Shown here: one piece after another, positions 6,564 through 15,899 of the stretch
Position numbering within the stretch: position 1 is the first letter of the stretch
How the letters are laid out: the number at the start of each line of letters is the position of its first letter
Origin: Pseudomonadota bacterium
GTDB lineage: Bacteria; Pseudomonadota; Alphaproteobacteria; Rhizobiales; Rhizobiaceae
Assembly (NCBI GenBank): GCA_023457435.1
Contig: JAEWLS010000020.1
Coordinates: 1 to 64,000, forward strand
Direction: 5' to 3'
Length of the DNA stretch: 64,000 nt
Made by a program: the position numbers and the translations under genes
The notes under the pieces: generated by a model
Databases searched by the model: none
Told to the model about the DNA's origin: nothing
The model's input: the letters and a program-made list of their open reading frames with translations, nothing else

Positions 6564-7775
6564 ATGACGATCCAACGCAAACCGAGCGACGGCGCACCGG
6601 CGCCAGCAGCGGCACTCACCCTCGAGCGGCATGACACGATCAGCGCCATCGAGGCGGAGTGGCGCCATCTCGAGGCGACCGGCGTCGGCACGCTGTTCCA
6701 ACGATTCGACTGGGTCGACGCGTGGCTCACGCATGTCGCGCCGCATGCCGGCCTGTCGCCGTCGCTGCTGCTCGGCCGCCTCGACGGGGCACCAGCCTTC
6801 GCGCTGCCGCTCGGTATCCGCGCCAGCGCCGGCGTCAAAATCGTTGAATTCCTCGGCGGCACCCATGCCGGCTACAATTTCGGGCTGTGGAGCGTCGAGG
6901 GCGCGGCGCATGTCGCCGCCCTGCCGCGCGCGACGCTGACGCGCCTTCTGGGCGAAGCGCTGGCGGCGGACTGCGCCGTGCTGCGGCGCGTGCCGGCGGC
7001 GCATGACGGCATGCCGCAACCGCTCGCCGCGCTCAGCGCCCTGCCCTCGCCGGTCAGCGGCTACTCGGCATCGCTGGAAGGCGGCATGGAGGGGCTGCTG
7101 GCGCGCTCCAGCGGCGGGGCGCGCCGGCGGCGCGCCAACCAGAAGGAGCGGCGCCTGTGCGAGATGGGCGTGCTTCAGCTCGGTCCGACGACGGCGGCGG
7201 ACGCGGCGCTCGACTTCTTCGCCGAGCACAAGGCGCAGCGCCTAACGGAGCAGGGGCTGCACAACGTGTTCGCCGAGCCGGGGACGATGGATTTCCTGCG
7301 TGAACTGGCGCGCCGCTCCGCCGCGACGGCGGAGCCGCTGCTCGAAATGTCGACGCTCGACGTCGACGGCCGCACGCGGGCGGTCATCGGTTCGGGCTTC
7401 CATCGCGGCCGCGCCGCGCTGCAGATCCTGACCTACGCGCATGACGAGACGCTGCCGCACAGCCCGGGTCAGCTGCTGATGTACCGCCACATCGAGCACT
7501 GCGCCGACGCGGGGTGCGCGACCTTCGACTTCGGCATCGGCAGCGAAGGCTACAAGGATGCGTGGTCGGACACGGTGCACCCGCTGTTCGACCATCACGT
7601 GGCGTTCACCGCGCGCGGCGCGCTCGCCATCGCGGCGATGCGCTTCGCCGAGGGCGCCAAAGCGCGGCTGCGCGGCAACGCGCTGGCACGCCGCCTGCTC
7701 GGCAAAAGCGATGCGGGCAAGGCACAGGACCGGAGCAAGGGGCAGGATCGGGGCAAGGAGCAGGACGGGGAATGA
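6564..7775 (+). CDS. CelD/BcsL-type GNAT acyltransferase
   Basis: A 403-residue cytosolic protein of the GNAT-like family found in bacterial cellulose and exopolysaccharide loci. It has an N-terminal half with FQRFDWVDAWLTH and a C-terminal acyltransferase half with HSPGQLLMYRHIEH and FDFGIGSEGYKDAWSD. It probably transfers an acyl group to a sugar or lipid intermediate during polysaccharide assembly. The ATG at 6564 has GGAAG at good spacing; the frame opens earlier without family-like sequence. Its stop overlaps the next start (ATGA), so it forms an operon with the glycosyltransferase. The last 20 residues are a repetitive Lys/Asp/Gln/Gly tail. Confidence 0.8.
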   Translation: MTIQRKPSDGAPAPAAALTLERHDTISAIEAEWRHLEATGVGTLFQRFDWVDAWLTHVAPHAGLSPSLLLGRLDGAPAFALPLGIRASAGVKIVEFLGGTHAGYNFGLWSVEGAAHVAALPRATLTRLLGEALAADCAVLRRVPAAHDGMPQPLAALSALPSPVSGYSASLEGGMEGLLARSSGGARRRRANQKERRLCEMGVLQLGPTTAADAALDFFAEHKAQRLTEQGLHNVFAEPGTMDFLRELARRSAATAEPLLEMSTLDVDGRTRAVIGSGFHRGRAALQILTYAHDETLPHSPGQLLMYRHIEHCADAGCATFDFGIGSEGYKDAWSDTVHPLFDHHVAFTARGALAIAAMRFAEGAKARLRGNALARRLLGKSDAGKAQDRSKGQDRGKEQDGE

Positions 7776-9103
7776 GCTTCGCGCGCACCGAGGAGACGCC
7801 GCGGCCCGCCGCGGCGGGCGAAGCCAGGCACGGCAGCGGCCGGCTCGCAGGACGGCGCATGCTGTTCGTGGCGCCCGACGATTACCCGGCGTTCCGCGTC
7901 GACCTGACCGAGCTTTTCTCGCGCCATCTCGTCGGCCGCGGGCTGGAAGTCGACTGGAGCCTGCGGCGAACCGACGAGGGGCCGGAGTCGATCGACGAGC
8001 GGCCGGGCGAGCGATACATCCTGCCGGCGCGACGCGGCGGCGGCAAACTCTCCAAGATCGTCAACCGGCTGGCGACCGGCATCTCGCGCTACAAGCTCGT
8101 CTGGCGCGTGGCGCGCGGCGACTACGACCTGGTTCAGGTCCGCGACTACACCTTCTGGGGCTTCCCGTTCCTGCTGGCGGCGCGCATCGCCAACACGCCG
8201 TTCGTCTACTGGATGAGCTACCCGATGCTCGACGCGCGCTGGGAGATGGCGCTGCGGCCGTTCGCGCCGATCGGCGTTCTCGGGCGCATCGTCAACTTCG
8301 TGCACGCCGGCGCCGGCAAGCTCAGCTACTACCACTTCCTCAAACGCGCCGACCATGTCGTCGTGCAGTCGAAACGCATGCGCGAGAAGCTCGAGAAGAA
8401 GGGGCTCAAGCGCGAGCGGATGACGCCGGTCGAGATGGGCGTGACCACCGCCCGCTTCAATCCGGCGGTGGTCGTGGCCTCGGCCGATCCGCGGCTCGAG
8501 GGACGGCGCGTCATCGGCTACATGTGCTCGTTGCATTTCGGCGAACCGTTCGACGTCGCGCTCGGCGCGCTGGCGGAGACGCGGCGGCGCGGCCACGACG
8601 CGGTGATGGTGGCGATCGGCGTGCTCGCCGAGCACGAGCGCGACGCCCTGGCGGACAAGCTCGCCGCGCACGGGATCCCGGAAGACGCCTTCATCAACAC
8701 CGGCATGCTGCCGCTCGCCGAGGCGCTCGGCTACATCAAGGCATCCGACGTCTGCATCTCGCCCTTCCAGATGAATCCCGAGCAGGAGGTGGCAACGCCC
8801 ACCAAGCTCGTCGAATATCTGGCGATGGGGCGGCCGGTGGTGGCCAGCGTGCACTACGACCAGAGCGAGGTCGTCGGCCTGTCCGGTGCCGGGCTCGTCG
8901 CCGCCTTCACCGGAGAGGCCACGGGCGAGGCGATCGCGCGGCTGCTCGCCGACCGCGACTGGGCGGAGGAGATGGGCGCGCGCGGACCGGCCTGGGTCAA
9001 GGCCAACCGCGACTATGCGCGGCTCGCCGACCGGGTGGACAGGCTCTACGCCGGGCTGATGCGCGAATCCGTAGTGGAAGCAGCGGTGCAGCCCGCGGAG
9101 TGA
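7772..9103 (+). CDS. Glycosyltransferase, GT4 (group 1) family
   Basis: A 443-residue GT-B-fold enzyme. The N-terminal domain starts at RRMLFVAPDDYPAFRVDL. The C-terminal nucleotide-sugar domain has the family E-x7-E region within EQEVATPTKLVEYLAMGRPV, followed by VVAS. It would add a sugar from an activated donor to a polysaccharide intermediate at the cytoplasmic face. It is coupled by a 4-base overlap to the upstream acyltransferase. Its TGA directly abuts the TAG of the convergent flippase gene with no base between. Donor and acceptor cannot be deduced. Confidence 0.85.
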   Translation: MSFARTEETPRPAAAGEARHGSGRLAGRRMLFVAPDDYPAFRVDLTELFSRHLVGRGLEVDWSLRRTDEGPESIDERPGERYILPARRGGGKLSKIVNRLATGISRYKLVWRVARGDYDLVQVRDYTFWGFPFLLAARIANTPFVYWMSYPMLDARWEMALRPFAPIGVLGRIVNFVHAGAGKLSYYHFLKRADHVVVQSKRMREKLEKKGLKRERMTPVEMGVTTARFNPAVVVASADPRLEGRRVIGYMCSLHFGEPFDVALGALAETRRRGHDAVMVAIGVLAEHERDALADKLAAHGIPEDAFINTGMLPLAEALGYIKASDVCISPFQMNPEQEVATPTKLVEYLAMGRPVVASVHYDQSEVVGLSGAGLVAAFTGEATGEAIARLLADRDWAEEMGARGPAWVKANRDYARLADRVDRLYAGLMRESVVEAAVQPAE

Positions 9104-10426
9104 CTATTCCGCCGGCTGGGTCGCCAGCGCCGGCCGGGTCAGCAACCAGCGCGTGAACAGTACGTAGACGACGGTCTGCGCCGACCAGGCGATGAGCCGC
9201 GCCGCCGTGGCGCCCTCTGCGCCCTGGTCGCGCAAGAGCCACGTTCCGCCGATGAAGGTGAGCGCCCAGCCGGCAGTGATGGCGAGGCCCGACCAGGTGT
9301 AACCCGACGTCGAAGGGACGGCACCGAGCGGCGCGGCGAAAGCCATGACGGCGGCGTTGGCGACGGCGAAGACGAAGACCGGCCAGTGGACGCCGACATC
9401 CAGGCTGAACACCCGCAGCACCAGGTCTCCGAACAGGAGCATGAAGCCGACGAAGCCGACGGCGATGGCCGAGGTGGTGCCGACGCTCATCATCAGGATG
9501 CCGGCAAGGCGACGACGATCGCCGGCGCCAAAGGCGGAAGAGAGCATCGGCGTGACGACGTTGACGACGATCTGCGGAACGAAGACCAGCAGCGTCTCCA
9601 GCTGCATCGCGATATAGTAGATGCCGACCGCGGTAAGCCCGCCGGAGGCGCCGGCGAGGATGGCGACGCAGATCCACTGCACCGGCTCGAAGACGATGCT
9701 GGCGATCAGCGCCGGCAGCGCATAGCGCGTGATCAACGGCCACTCAGACAGAGCGCCGCGGAAGCGGATCGAGACGCCGTTCTCGGCGAGCGCGCGGCGC
9801 ATGGTCGGGAACGAGCCGATGCACAGGCACAGCGTCGCTGCGCCCATGGCAACGAAGCAGCCGACGAGGCCGTAGCGGAGCAGGCCGAGCGGGACCAGGC
9901 AGATGAGCGCCAGCCCGAAGAACAGGTTTAGCCGGGCGATGGCGGCGAAGCGCTGGAGCCCGCCGAGCACCGCCTGCTGGACCTGCGACAGCGCGTTGAG
10001 CACGACAATCGGCGCGACCAGGGCGAGGGAAGGCGCGACCTCCGGCTGGGCCAGGACGCTGCGGGCGATGACATCGGAAAGGGCGTAGAACAGGGCGGCG
10101 AGCGCCACGCTGCAGATGCCGACGAGGATCAGCGCCATACCGACGATGCGGCCGGTCAGCTCCTTGTCCCGATCGACGTTGGCGGCAATGTTGCGCACCG
10201 CCATGATCGACAGGCCGGAGGCGGCCAGCATGCCGGCCGACATCAGCGTGCCGTAGGCGATGGCGAACTCGCCGACGATCTCGATGCCGAGCGTGCGCGA
10301 AATGATGACGGTGGTGATCAGCGGCGTCAGGCGCACGGCGGCCATGCCCAGCGTCGACCACACGAGGCCGAGCCCGAAGCGCCGGGCATCACCCGACCGA
10401 AGGACGCTTTCAGCGAATCTGCGCAT
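9104..10426 (-). CDS. Wzx-type polysaccharide flippase (oligosaccharide translocase)
   Basis: A 440-residue integral membrane protein with 12-14 predicted hydrophobic helices and few charges between them. It opens with the typical RRFGLGLVWSTLGMAAVRLTP-like first helix and contains ISRTLGIEIVGEFAIAYG, a feature of MATE/Wzx (polysaccharide synthesis) proteins. It should flip lipid-linked repeat units to the periplasm. AAAGGTGG precedes the ATG. It is divergent from the polymerase-like gene and tail-to-tail with the GT4 gene. It belongs to the polysaccharide locus. Confidence 0.85.
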   Translation of the reverse strand: MRRFAESVLRSGDARRFGLGLVWSTLGMAAVRLTPLITTVIISRTLGIEIVGEFAIAYGTLMSAGMLAASGLSIMAVRNIAANVDRDKELTGRIVGMALILVGICSVALAALFYALSDVIARSVLAQPEVAPSLALVAPIVVLNALSQVQQAVLGGLQRFAAIARLNLFFGLALICLVPLGLLRYGLVGCFVAMGAATLCLCIGSFPTMRRALAENGVSIRFRGALSEWPLITRYALPALIASIVFEPVQWICVAILAGASGGLTAVGIYYIAMQLETLLVFVPQIVVNVVTPMLSSAFGAGDRRRLAGILMMSVGTTSAIAVGFVGFMLLFGDLVLRVFSLDVGVHWPVFVFAVANAAVMAFAAPLGAVPSTSGYTWSGLAITAGWALTFIGGTWLLRDQGAEGATAARLIAWSAQTVVYVLFTRWLLTRPALATQPAE

Positions 10427-10627
10427 GCACCACCTTTGGCGCGCACATTAAAGACGCAGGGTTAGCGGCGCGTAAGCGCGGCGTTCACGGACTGGAAACC
10501 ATGTCCGCGCTAGCTTCGCATTCGTGGCTGCGGCCACGTGTGCCAGTAGGACGTGTGTTTGCGTATCATCGCCAGCAGCCGGGATTTCCCAGCTCAGGCG
10601 TGGCCGTCTCTGGCCACGCCGCTGGCG

Positions 10628-11872
10628 ATGCAACGCGGCGGCCGCGGCATCGTCGACGTCATGCTCGTCGCGGGCATCGTCCTGACGCTCGGGCTCTCCG
10701 GCTACGCGCTCGAATTCTTCGGCATCCCCTACGTTTCCGCCGGCGGCTCGCCGGCGTTCAAGCTGCACCCGGCGCTCTACGTGTTCTCGCTGGGCCTGGC
10801 AGTCGCGGTGATCGCGCATCCCGACCCGATCGGCTATGGGCTGAGCCTGGCGATGCGCCAGCTCGGCGCGATCGCGCTTATCGTCGCCTCGGCGACGATC
10901 TTCATCGTCATGCTGCGGCTGAAGCCCGATCTGTTCGCGGCATCGCTGATCGACTCCATCGCCGCGGCGGCGGTGATCTCGCTGCTGATGGCTGATGCGC
11001 CCGAGCGCGTGCGGCTGCTGCTGGCGCGGATCGTTCACATTGCGGTGCTGGCGAACTGCGCGCTGGCGATCTTCGAGGTGGCGACGAAATGGCGCCTGTT
11101 CCCGTTCGGCGTGAAGGGGATGACGCTCGACTGGGACTATCGCGCGACCGCCCTGTTCGGCCACCCGCTCGACGGTGCCCTGGCGGTCGGCGTTTACACA
11201 GTAATCCTGCTGACCTCGCGCCGGGTGTTCGGCATGGCGGACTGGGTGCGGCTGCCGGCTGTTTTGCTTGCCATGGCGTCGATGCCGGCGATCGGCGGGC
11301 GCACCGCGTTCCTGATCGTCTACGTGATCGCCGCCGCGATCGTCGCGATCGAGGCGTTGCGCTTCCTGCGCGGCGGCAAGCTCAGCGCGACGGCCGTCAT
11401 GGCGGTGGCGCTCGGCGTGCCGGTTGCGATCGCCCTGGTCGCGGGGGCGTTCCAGATCGGAGCCTTCGACAGCTTCCTCGGCCGTTTCCAGAGCGATTCC
11501 GGCAGCGCAGACGCGCGTTTCGAGCTGTACAACCTGTTCCGCGACTTCCACGTCGAGGAGTTCTTCATCGGCTACGACATCGCGCAGCTGGCGACCCAGG
11601 TGCGCGTGCAGGGCCTGGAGGCCGGCATCGAGAATGCCTGGGTCGGGCACATCCTGCTGTTCGGCGTGCCGCTGTCGCTGATGCTGTGGTGCGGGCTTGC
11701 CGCCTACCTATGGGAGACTATCCGCGAATGCGGGAGGCTGGCGCTGCTGCCGGTGCTGTTCGTGCTGGTGATCAACACGTCGTCGGTCGGCATTTCGGGC
11801 AAGACGACGATGCTCGTCCTGCCCGTCATCATCATCCTGTCGCTGCTCGGCGGGCGCCGGGCAGCGAGATGA
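10628..11872 (+). CDS. O-antigen-polymerase/VpsF-like membrane protein
   Basis: A protein of about 414 residues with around ten hydrophobic helices. A loop region carries ATALFGHPLDGALAVG and IENAWVGHILLFGVP, as in Wzy/VpsF-type polysaccharide polymerases. It probably polymerises repeat units at the periplasmic face, working with the flippase encoded divergently and the chain-length protein at 17188-19110. The start is uncertain: a GTG at 10553 would add 25 residues, but neither start has a convincing ribosome site. I prefer the ATG at 10628 because the first transmembrane helix follows at once. Confidence 0.75.
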   Translation: MQRGGRGIVDVMLVAGIVLTLGLSGYALEFFGIPYVSAGGSPAFKLHPALYVFSLGLAVAVIAHPDPIGYGLSLAMRQLGAIALIVASATIFIVMLRLKPDLFAASLIDSIAAAAVISLLMADAPERVRLLLARIVHIAVLANCALAIFEVATKWRLFPFGVKGMTLDWDYRATALFGHPLDGALAVGVYTVILLTSRRVFGMADWVRLPAVLLAMASMPAIGGRTAFLIVYVIAAAIVAIEALRFLRGGKLSATAVMAVALGVPVAIALVAGAFQIGAFDSFLGRFQSDSGSADARFELYNLFRDFHVEEFFIGYDIAQLATQVRVQGLEAGIENAWVGHILLFGVPLSLMLWCGLAAYLWETIRECGRLALLPVLFVLVINTSSVGISGKTTMLVLPVIIILSLLGGRRAAR

Positions 11873-11878
11873 CCGCCG

Positions 11879-12841
11879 TCAGGCTGCGGTCTGAAGCCTC
11901 ACAGCGGCATCGTTGGCCGGCGCGGCGATCGGCACGACGCCGTTCAGTGCGGCGGGATCGACACGGAACTCGACCTTGCGCTTGAAGCCCTTCTTCTTCT
12001 GCATCCCGGACTTGCTCCAGGCGAGCGCCAGCGCCGCCTTCGGCCAGAAGGACGGACCGCTGATCTTGCGCGAGCGCGGTGTCCAGCCCAGCGAACGCAG
12101 GATGCCGTTGCCGTAGTTGACGGCAAACTGGCGGCGCAGTTCCGGGGTCCAATGCTCGGTGGTGAGCGAGACGTTGACCATGTCGTAGTTCTTGACGCGG
12201 TGCGGACCATTAAGCGGCCAGTGCAGCATCTGGCCGGGCTCGAGGTCGTAGGCGACCGCGTGCTCGTCGTACCACGGCTGGTAGGTGATCTCCTCCTCCT
12301 GGACGCCGCGGACGACGCGCTCGATCTCCTCGGTCTTCAGGAAGGGCTCGGCATTGGGGTAGATCCAGATGCGCTTCCTGCCGCGGATCTGCCAAAGGCC
12401 CTGCCCCGGCACGTCCGCGTGGTAATAGACCTGGGCGTCGGGCGACGAGATCAGGAGGCCGAGGCGGTGCTTGAAGCTGTCGAAGCCCGGCACGTAGACG
12501 GCCATCTCCTCGTACATGCGCTCGAGCAGCGTGGCGAAATACGGATCGACCTCGTGGATCGACGTCATGTTGATCCAGATACGGCCGCGCCTGACCGCAT
12601 CAAGCACGTCGCGCCCGGAGAGGCCGGCGCGATCGCAGTATTTCCAGTTGCGGTTGTCGTGGCCGGTGGCCGACATGGTGGTGATAGCCAGGTGGCTCGC
12701 CGGGACCGTCTCGATCAGCGTGGCCAGGGACGAATCCGTGAAAAGATCCATGCCCGACAGCGCGTGACCGAGCCGAACCGTGTGCTTGCCCCAGACCTCG
12801 GCGTGATGCGGCGCAAAGTCGGTGAAGATCTTCTGTTTCAT
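11879..12841 (-). CDS. JmjC/cupin-like protein, possible Fe(II)/2-oxoglutarate oxygenase
   Basis: A 320-residue cytosolic protein. The segment VYYHADVPGQGLWQIRGRKR carries an HxD pair (His141, Asp143), and GPHRVKN supplies a distal His (His214). This is the facial metal triad of JmjC-like oxygenases, with Lys/Arg residues that could bind 2-oxoglutarate. It overlaps the upstream acyltransferase gene by 4 bases, so the two act together. In polysaccharide loci such proteins may hydroxylate a lipid or sugar intermediate, but the substrate is unknown. The C-terminal 80 residues are basic and outside the fold. Confidence 0.7.
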   Translation of the reverse strand: MKQKIFTDFAPHHAEVWGKHTVRLGHALSGMDLFTDSSLATLIETVPASHLAITTMSATGHDNRNWKYCDRAGLSGRDVLDAVRRGRIWINMTSIHEVDPYFATLLERMYEEMAVYVPGFDSFKHRLGLLISSPDAQVYYHADVPGQGLWQIRGRKRIWIYPNAEPFLKTEEIERVVRGVQEEEITYQPWYDEHAVAYDLEPGQMLHWPLNGPHRVKNYDMVNVSLTTEHWTPELRRQFAVNYGNGILRSLGWTPRSRKISGPSFWPKAALALAWSKSGMQKKKGFKRKVEFRVDPAALNGVVPIAAPANDAAVRLQTAA

Positions 12842-13974
12842 CGTTTTCCTCGTTTAGCTCCTGTCTTCGCGGACCTCTCGCGGGTCCATCTCTTCAATGC
12901 CAGCCAGCCGCGCCAGCCGATGGCGGTGCCGCGGACGAGGCGGTTGCTCGACCGGCGCGTCGAGATCATCAGATCGACGACCGGACGGCGGTCGCGCCAC
13001 AGTTCGCCCATCAGCCCGCTCGCATCGGTGGTGCAGGCATCGAGCCATGCGAGCGTAGGGTCGGCCAGCGCGGCGAGCGTCGATTCGTATTCGAGCAGCG
13101 CGCCCGGCGAGTAGCGCGCAAGCTCGCCGCGGAACGCGGTCTTGAAGCACCAGACCTTGCCGCCGGCGCGATAGTTGACCGACATGGCAACGGGCGCGCC
13201 ATCGAGCTCGAGCGAGTAGACCAGCACGTTGCCTTCGGCGGCGGCGTGGCACGTCATCTGCTCGAAGAAGGCGCGTTCGTTGCGCCGGCAGGCCAGTGCA
13301 GTCCCCGCCTCGCCTTTCCAGCCGGACGCCTCGATGTCGAGGAAATGCGGAATCCAGTGACGTGCGTCGTGCGGACCGTCGACGACCTTGAACTCGACGC
13401 GGCCGCGCTCCTCCAGGCGGCGACGGGTGCGGCGCAGCTCGCGCAGCCTCTTGCCGTCGAGAATCGTATCCGGACCGACGCGCGTCGGGCAGGCGTCGGC
13501 CAGCAGGACCGGACGCTCGACGCTCTTGGTGACGTGCACCTCGAGCCCGCTCTCGGCCAGCCAGTCCAGCAGCAAGCCGTAGAAGGCCGTGTCGGCCGGC
13601 AGCGAAGTCCAGCGCAGCATACGCACGCGGTGCGCACGCAGGAAATCGAACAGCGCCGCGAGCAGCGGGCCGAAGTCATCGGCCTCGCCCGGCGTGGTGT
13701 CGAGGCAGTGGATATGGTCCCACACGGACCAGATGGAGCCGAGGCCGAACGGCGACTCGTAGATGCGGGTCAGCGGCAGTACCGGCTGGTGGTCGCCCGG
13801 GCCGGCGGAGAGGAGATGGAAGCGTTCGCCGGGACGGGCAAGATTCCGCAGTGCCGCGTCGACCGCCCAACGCTCGAGAAACGGGTTGCCGGTCACCGGC
13901 GTCGAAGCGGGTCCGAACGGCGCAGCTACGGCCGCTGGTTCGAAGTCGGTGGCGGGGCGATATGCAAGCTGCAA
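12838..13974 (-). CDS. BioF2/CelD-like GNAT acyltransferase
   Basis: A 378-residue relative of the FemAB/BioF2-like acetyltransferases. The central Arg-rich block (KRLRELRRTRRRLEERG) and the C-terminal segment with SVNYRAGGKVWCFKTAF and YSPGALLEYES are typical of the CelD group. It is the second such enzyme in this polysaccharide locus and is only distantly similar to the one at 6564. It shares an ATGA junction with the JmjC-like gene. The only in-frame start near the expected N terminus is TTG at 13974, without a strong ribosome site, so the first residues are uncertain. Confidence 0.72.
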   Translation of the reverse strand: MQLAYRPATDFEPAAVAAPFGPASTPVTGNPFLERWAVDAALRNLARPGERFHLLSAGPGDHQPVLPLTRIYESPFGLGSIWSVWDHIHCLDTTPGEADDFGPLLAALFDFLRAHRVRMLRWTSLPADTAFYGLLLDWLAESGLEVHVTKSVERPVLLADACPTRVGPDTILDGKRLRELRRTRRRLEERGRVEFKVVDGPHDARHWIPHFLDIEASGWKGEAGTALACRRNERAFFEQMTCHAAAEGNVLVYSLELDGAPVAMSVNYRAGGKVWCFKTAFRGELARYSPGALLEYESTLAALADPTLAWLDACTTDASGLMGELWRDRRPVVDLMISTRRSSNRLVRGTAIGWRGWLALKRWTRERSAKTGAKRGKR

Positions 13975-14214
13975 GACAGATCCGTCAGACGGCGCCGCTT
14001 CGGCGATGTATGAGCACTACCTACCAAATGCCAATATTTGATTACTTTGCGCGTATACATAGTAATGCCGGATGCGTGGCTAGTAACTGCGAGTTAACCT
14101 TACCTTTTCTCCCAAGCATTCGCATCTTATTCGAATTTTATTCATCGGCGAATTCGTGTTTAAGGCCGCCTTAGCTACCTGCCTGCGATAAGGATCGAGA
14201 TCCTGGAGGCTCGC
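13975..14214. promoter_or_regulatory. AT-rich divergent promoter region
   Basis: This 240-base gap is clearly lower in GC than its surroundings. It lies between the leftward acyltransferase/JmjC pair and the rightward propeller gene. A plus-strand candidate is TTGATT at 14038-14043 with TAGTAA at 14060-14065 (16-base spacing). No strong palindrome was found. Regulation of both arms from here is likely but undetermined. Confidence 0.35.
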
Positions 14215-15651
14215 GTGGCAGACATCGACATACTGGTGCCCTCGGACGGACCGCGGCTCTGGCATGCGGAGATTGCCCGCCGCCTCGCCGGCGCGGGCCA
14301 CGATGCGCGGCTGGTGCGCGGCGACGCAGGCGATCCCTGCCCGCGGCTTCTCGACGGCGTGCTGAAGGTCGAGGCGCGGCTCGGTGGACGCCGCGCGCCG
14401 ATGCTCTGGATGCAGGCGAGCGAGCGCACCGCGCCGCCCCGTTTCGGCGCCACCAGGCTGGGTCCGCAAGCCGATATCCAGGTCATGTTCGACGGGGAGA
14501 CGTCAATCTGGAAGGTGGGAGCGGTCCTGCTTTCCGGCGGCCTGCCGTCATTGTCGATACGCTGCCACGATAGAACGGTCGCTACGGCCGAGCCGATGGT
14601 GGACGCGAGGATCCAGACCGGGCGGGGGCTGGACGACGTGCTGGCGCGCGCAGTGAGCCTCGCCGTGTCGACGACGCTGAGAATCATGGCCGGAAACCGG
14701 CTCGCGGCGTTGCCGGCGCCGGAGCGAAGGCAGGCTCCGGACGCGCTAGCCGGGCTGCTCGGCACCGCACTGCCTCGGGCCGGGCGCGAAGCGCTGCGGC
14801 GCACCCGGCACTGGCCGGCGCACTGGCGCGTCGGCTACCGCTTCCACAACGGCCCCGGCGTGGCGGCTACCGGGCAGCTGGGTGGGCCCGACTGGTCGAT
14901 CCTGCCGGACGACGGGCAACGCTATTACGCCGATCCATTCGCGTTCGAGCATGACGGGCGGCACTTCGTCTTCGTCGAGGAGTATCCGCACGCGCTCGGC
15001 AAGGGCGTGCTGTCCGTGGCAGCGTTCGACGCCGCCGGGCGTCCCTCGACGCCGCAGGTGATCCTCGAGGAGGCGCACCACCTGTCCTATCCTCAGGTCT
15101 TCGCGCATGGCGGCGACATCTTCATGCTGCCGGAGGCTGGAGCGTCGCACGCACTGACGCTCTACCGCGCCAAACGCTTCCCCGACGTCTGGGAAAGACA
15201 TGCCGTGCTGATCGAGGGGCGCGAGCTGTTCGACGCGACGCTGCTCGACCATGGGGGCAGGCTGTGGCTGTTGGCCAGCGAGCGCGACGGGTTCGGCAGC
15301 ACGTCGGACATGATGGTGGCTTTCTCCGCCGAACGGCTGGAAGGACCGTGGACGCCGCACCGGATGAACCCGATCGCGATAGACCGGGCGGCGGCGCGCT
15401 CGGGCGGCGCGTTCGTACGCATCGGCAAGCGCATCGTGCGGCCGGTGCAGGACGGCACCGACGGCTATGGAGGAGGCCTCGGGCTCTCCGACCTTGTCCG
15501 GCTCGACGACGATGCCGTGGAATTCGGCCGCCCGGTCGGCATTCTCGGCCGCGAGGGCTGGCCGTATCCGCGAATCCACACGCTCAACCGCGCCGGGCCG
15601 CTGGAAGTGATCGACGGCCTCGCCGAGGTTCGGAAGGTTCGCGCCGCCTAG
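14215..15651 (+). CDS. Glucosamine-inositolphosphorylceramide-transferase-like propeller protein
   Basis: A 478-residue protein. The N-terminal 200 residues look like a formyltransferase/GT-like alpha/beta domain. The C-terminal part is a five-bladed propeller-like domain with repeated aromatic/Asp motifs: YYADPFAFEHDGRHFVFVEE, HLSYPQVFAHGGDIFMLPE, LFDATLLDHGGRLWLLA and PYPRIH. This is the domain seen in glucosamine inositolphosphorylceramide transferase-like proteins. Start is GTG at 14215, supported by GGAGG 5 bases upstream. It likely acts in the surrounding polysaccharide or glycolipid pathway. Its TAG stop lies inside the left terminal repeat of the 274-bp element. Confidence 0.7.
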   Translation: MADIDILVPSDGPRLWHAEIARRLAGAGHDARLVRGDAGDPCPRLLDGVLKVEARLGGRRAPMLWMQASERTAPPRFGATRLGPQADIQVMFDGETSIWKVGAVLLSGGLPSLSIRCHDRTVATAEPMVDARIQTGRGLDDVLARAVSLAVSTTLRIMAGNRLAALPAPERRQAPDALAGLLGTALPRAGREALRRTRHWPAHWRVGYRFHNGPGVAATGQLGGPDWSILPDDGQRYYADPFAFEHDGRHFVFVEEYPHALGKGVLSVAAFDAAGRPSTPQVILEEAHHLSYPQVFAHGGDIFMLPEAGASHALTLYRAKRFPDVWERHAVLIEGRELFDATLLDHGGRLWLLASERDGFGSTSDMMVAFSAERLEGPWTPHRMNPIAIDRAAARSGGAFVRIGKRIVRPVQDGTDGYGGGLGLSDLVRLDDDAVEFGRPVGILGREGWPYPRIHTLNRAGPLEVIDGLAEVRKVRAA

Positions 15652-15669
15652 ACCGCTTTATGGCTGGAT
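15648..15669 (+). repeat. Left terminal inverted repeat of the 274-bp element
   Basis: Begins CTAGACCGCTTTATGG and runs 22 bases. The TAG at 15649-15651 is the stop of the propeller gene. Confidence 0.8.
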
Positions 15670-15899
15670 CGAAGCAACTCTGTTTCTCCGATGGCGAGAT
15701 GACCCGCCAGGAGAGATGCGCAGGGCGTGGTGGTTCCACGGCCAAGCAGTTCGACGCCGCGGGCGTCCGCCAGCGGGAAACCCTTCGGGCCGGGGCCTTT
15801 CGGGCCAAATCCTTCGGGTTCCGGCTCGGCCGTATCTCGATACGACCATCGCCGATACCCCTCGACCTTGGCCCGAAATTCCTCCGGCAGAGCGATTCC

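Noticed and set aside
10448..11650. Minus-strand 400-codon open frame
   Set aside because: It lies opposite the polymerase-like membrane protein and consists of His/Arg/Asp/Gln-rich shadow sequence.
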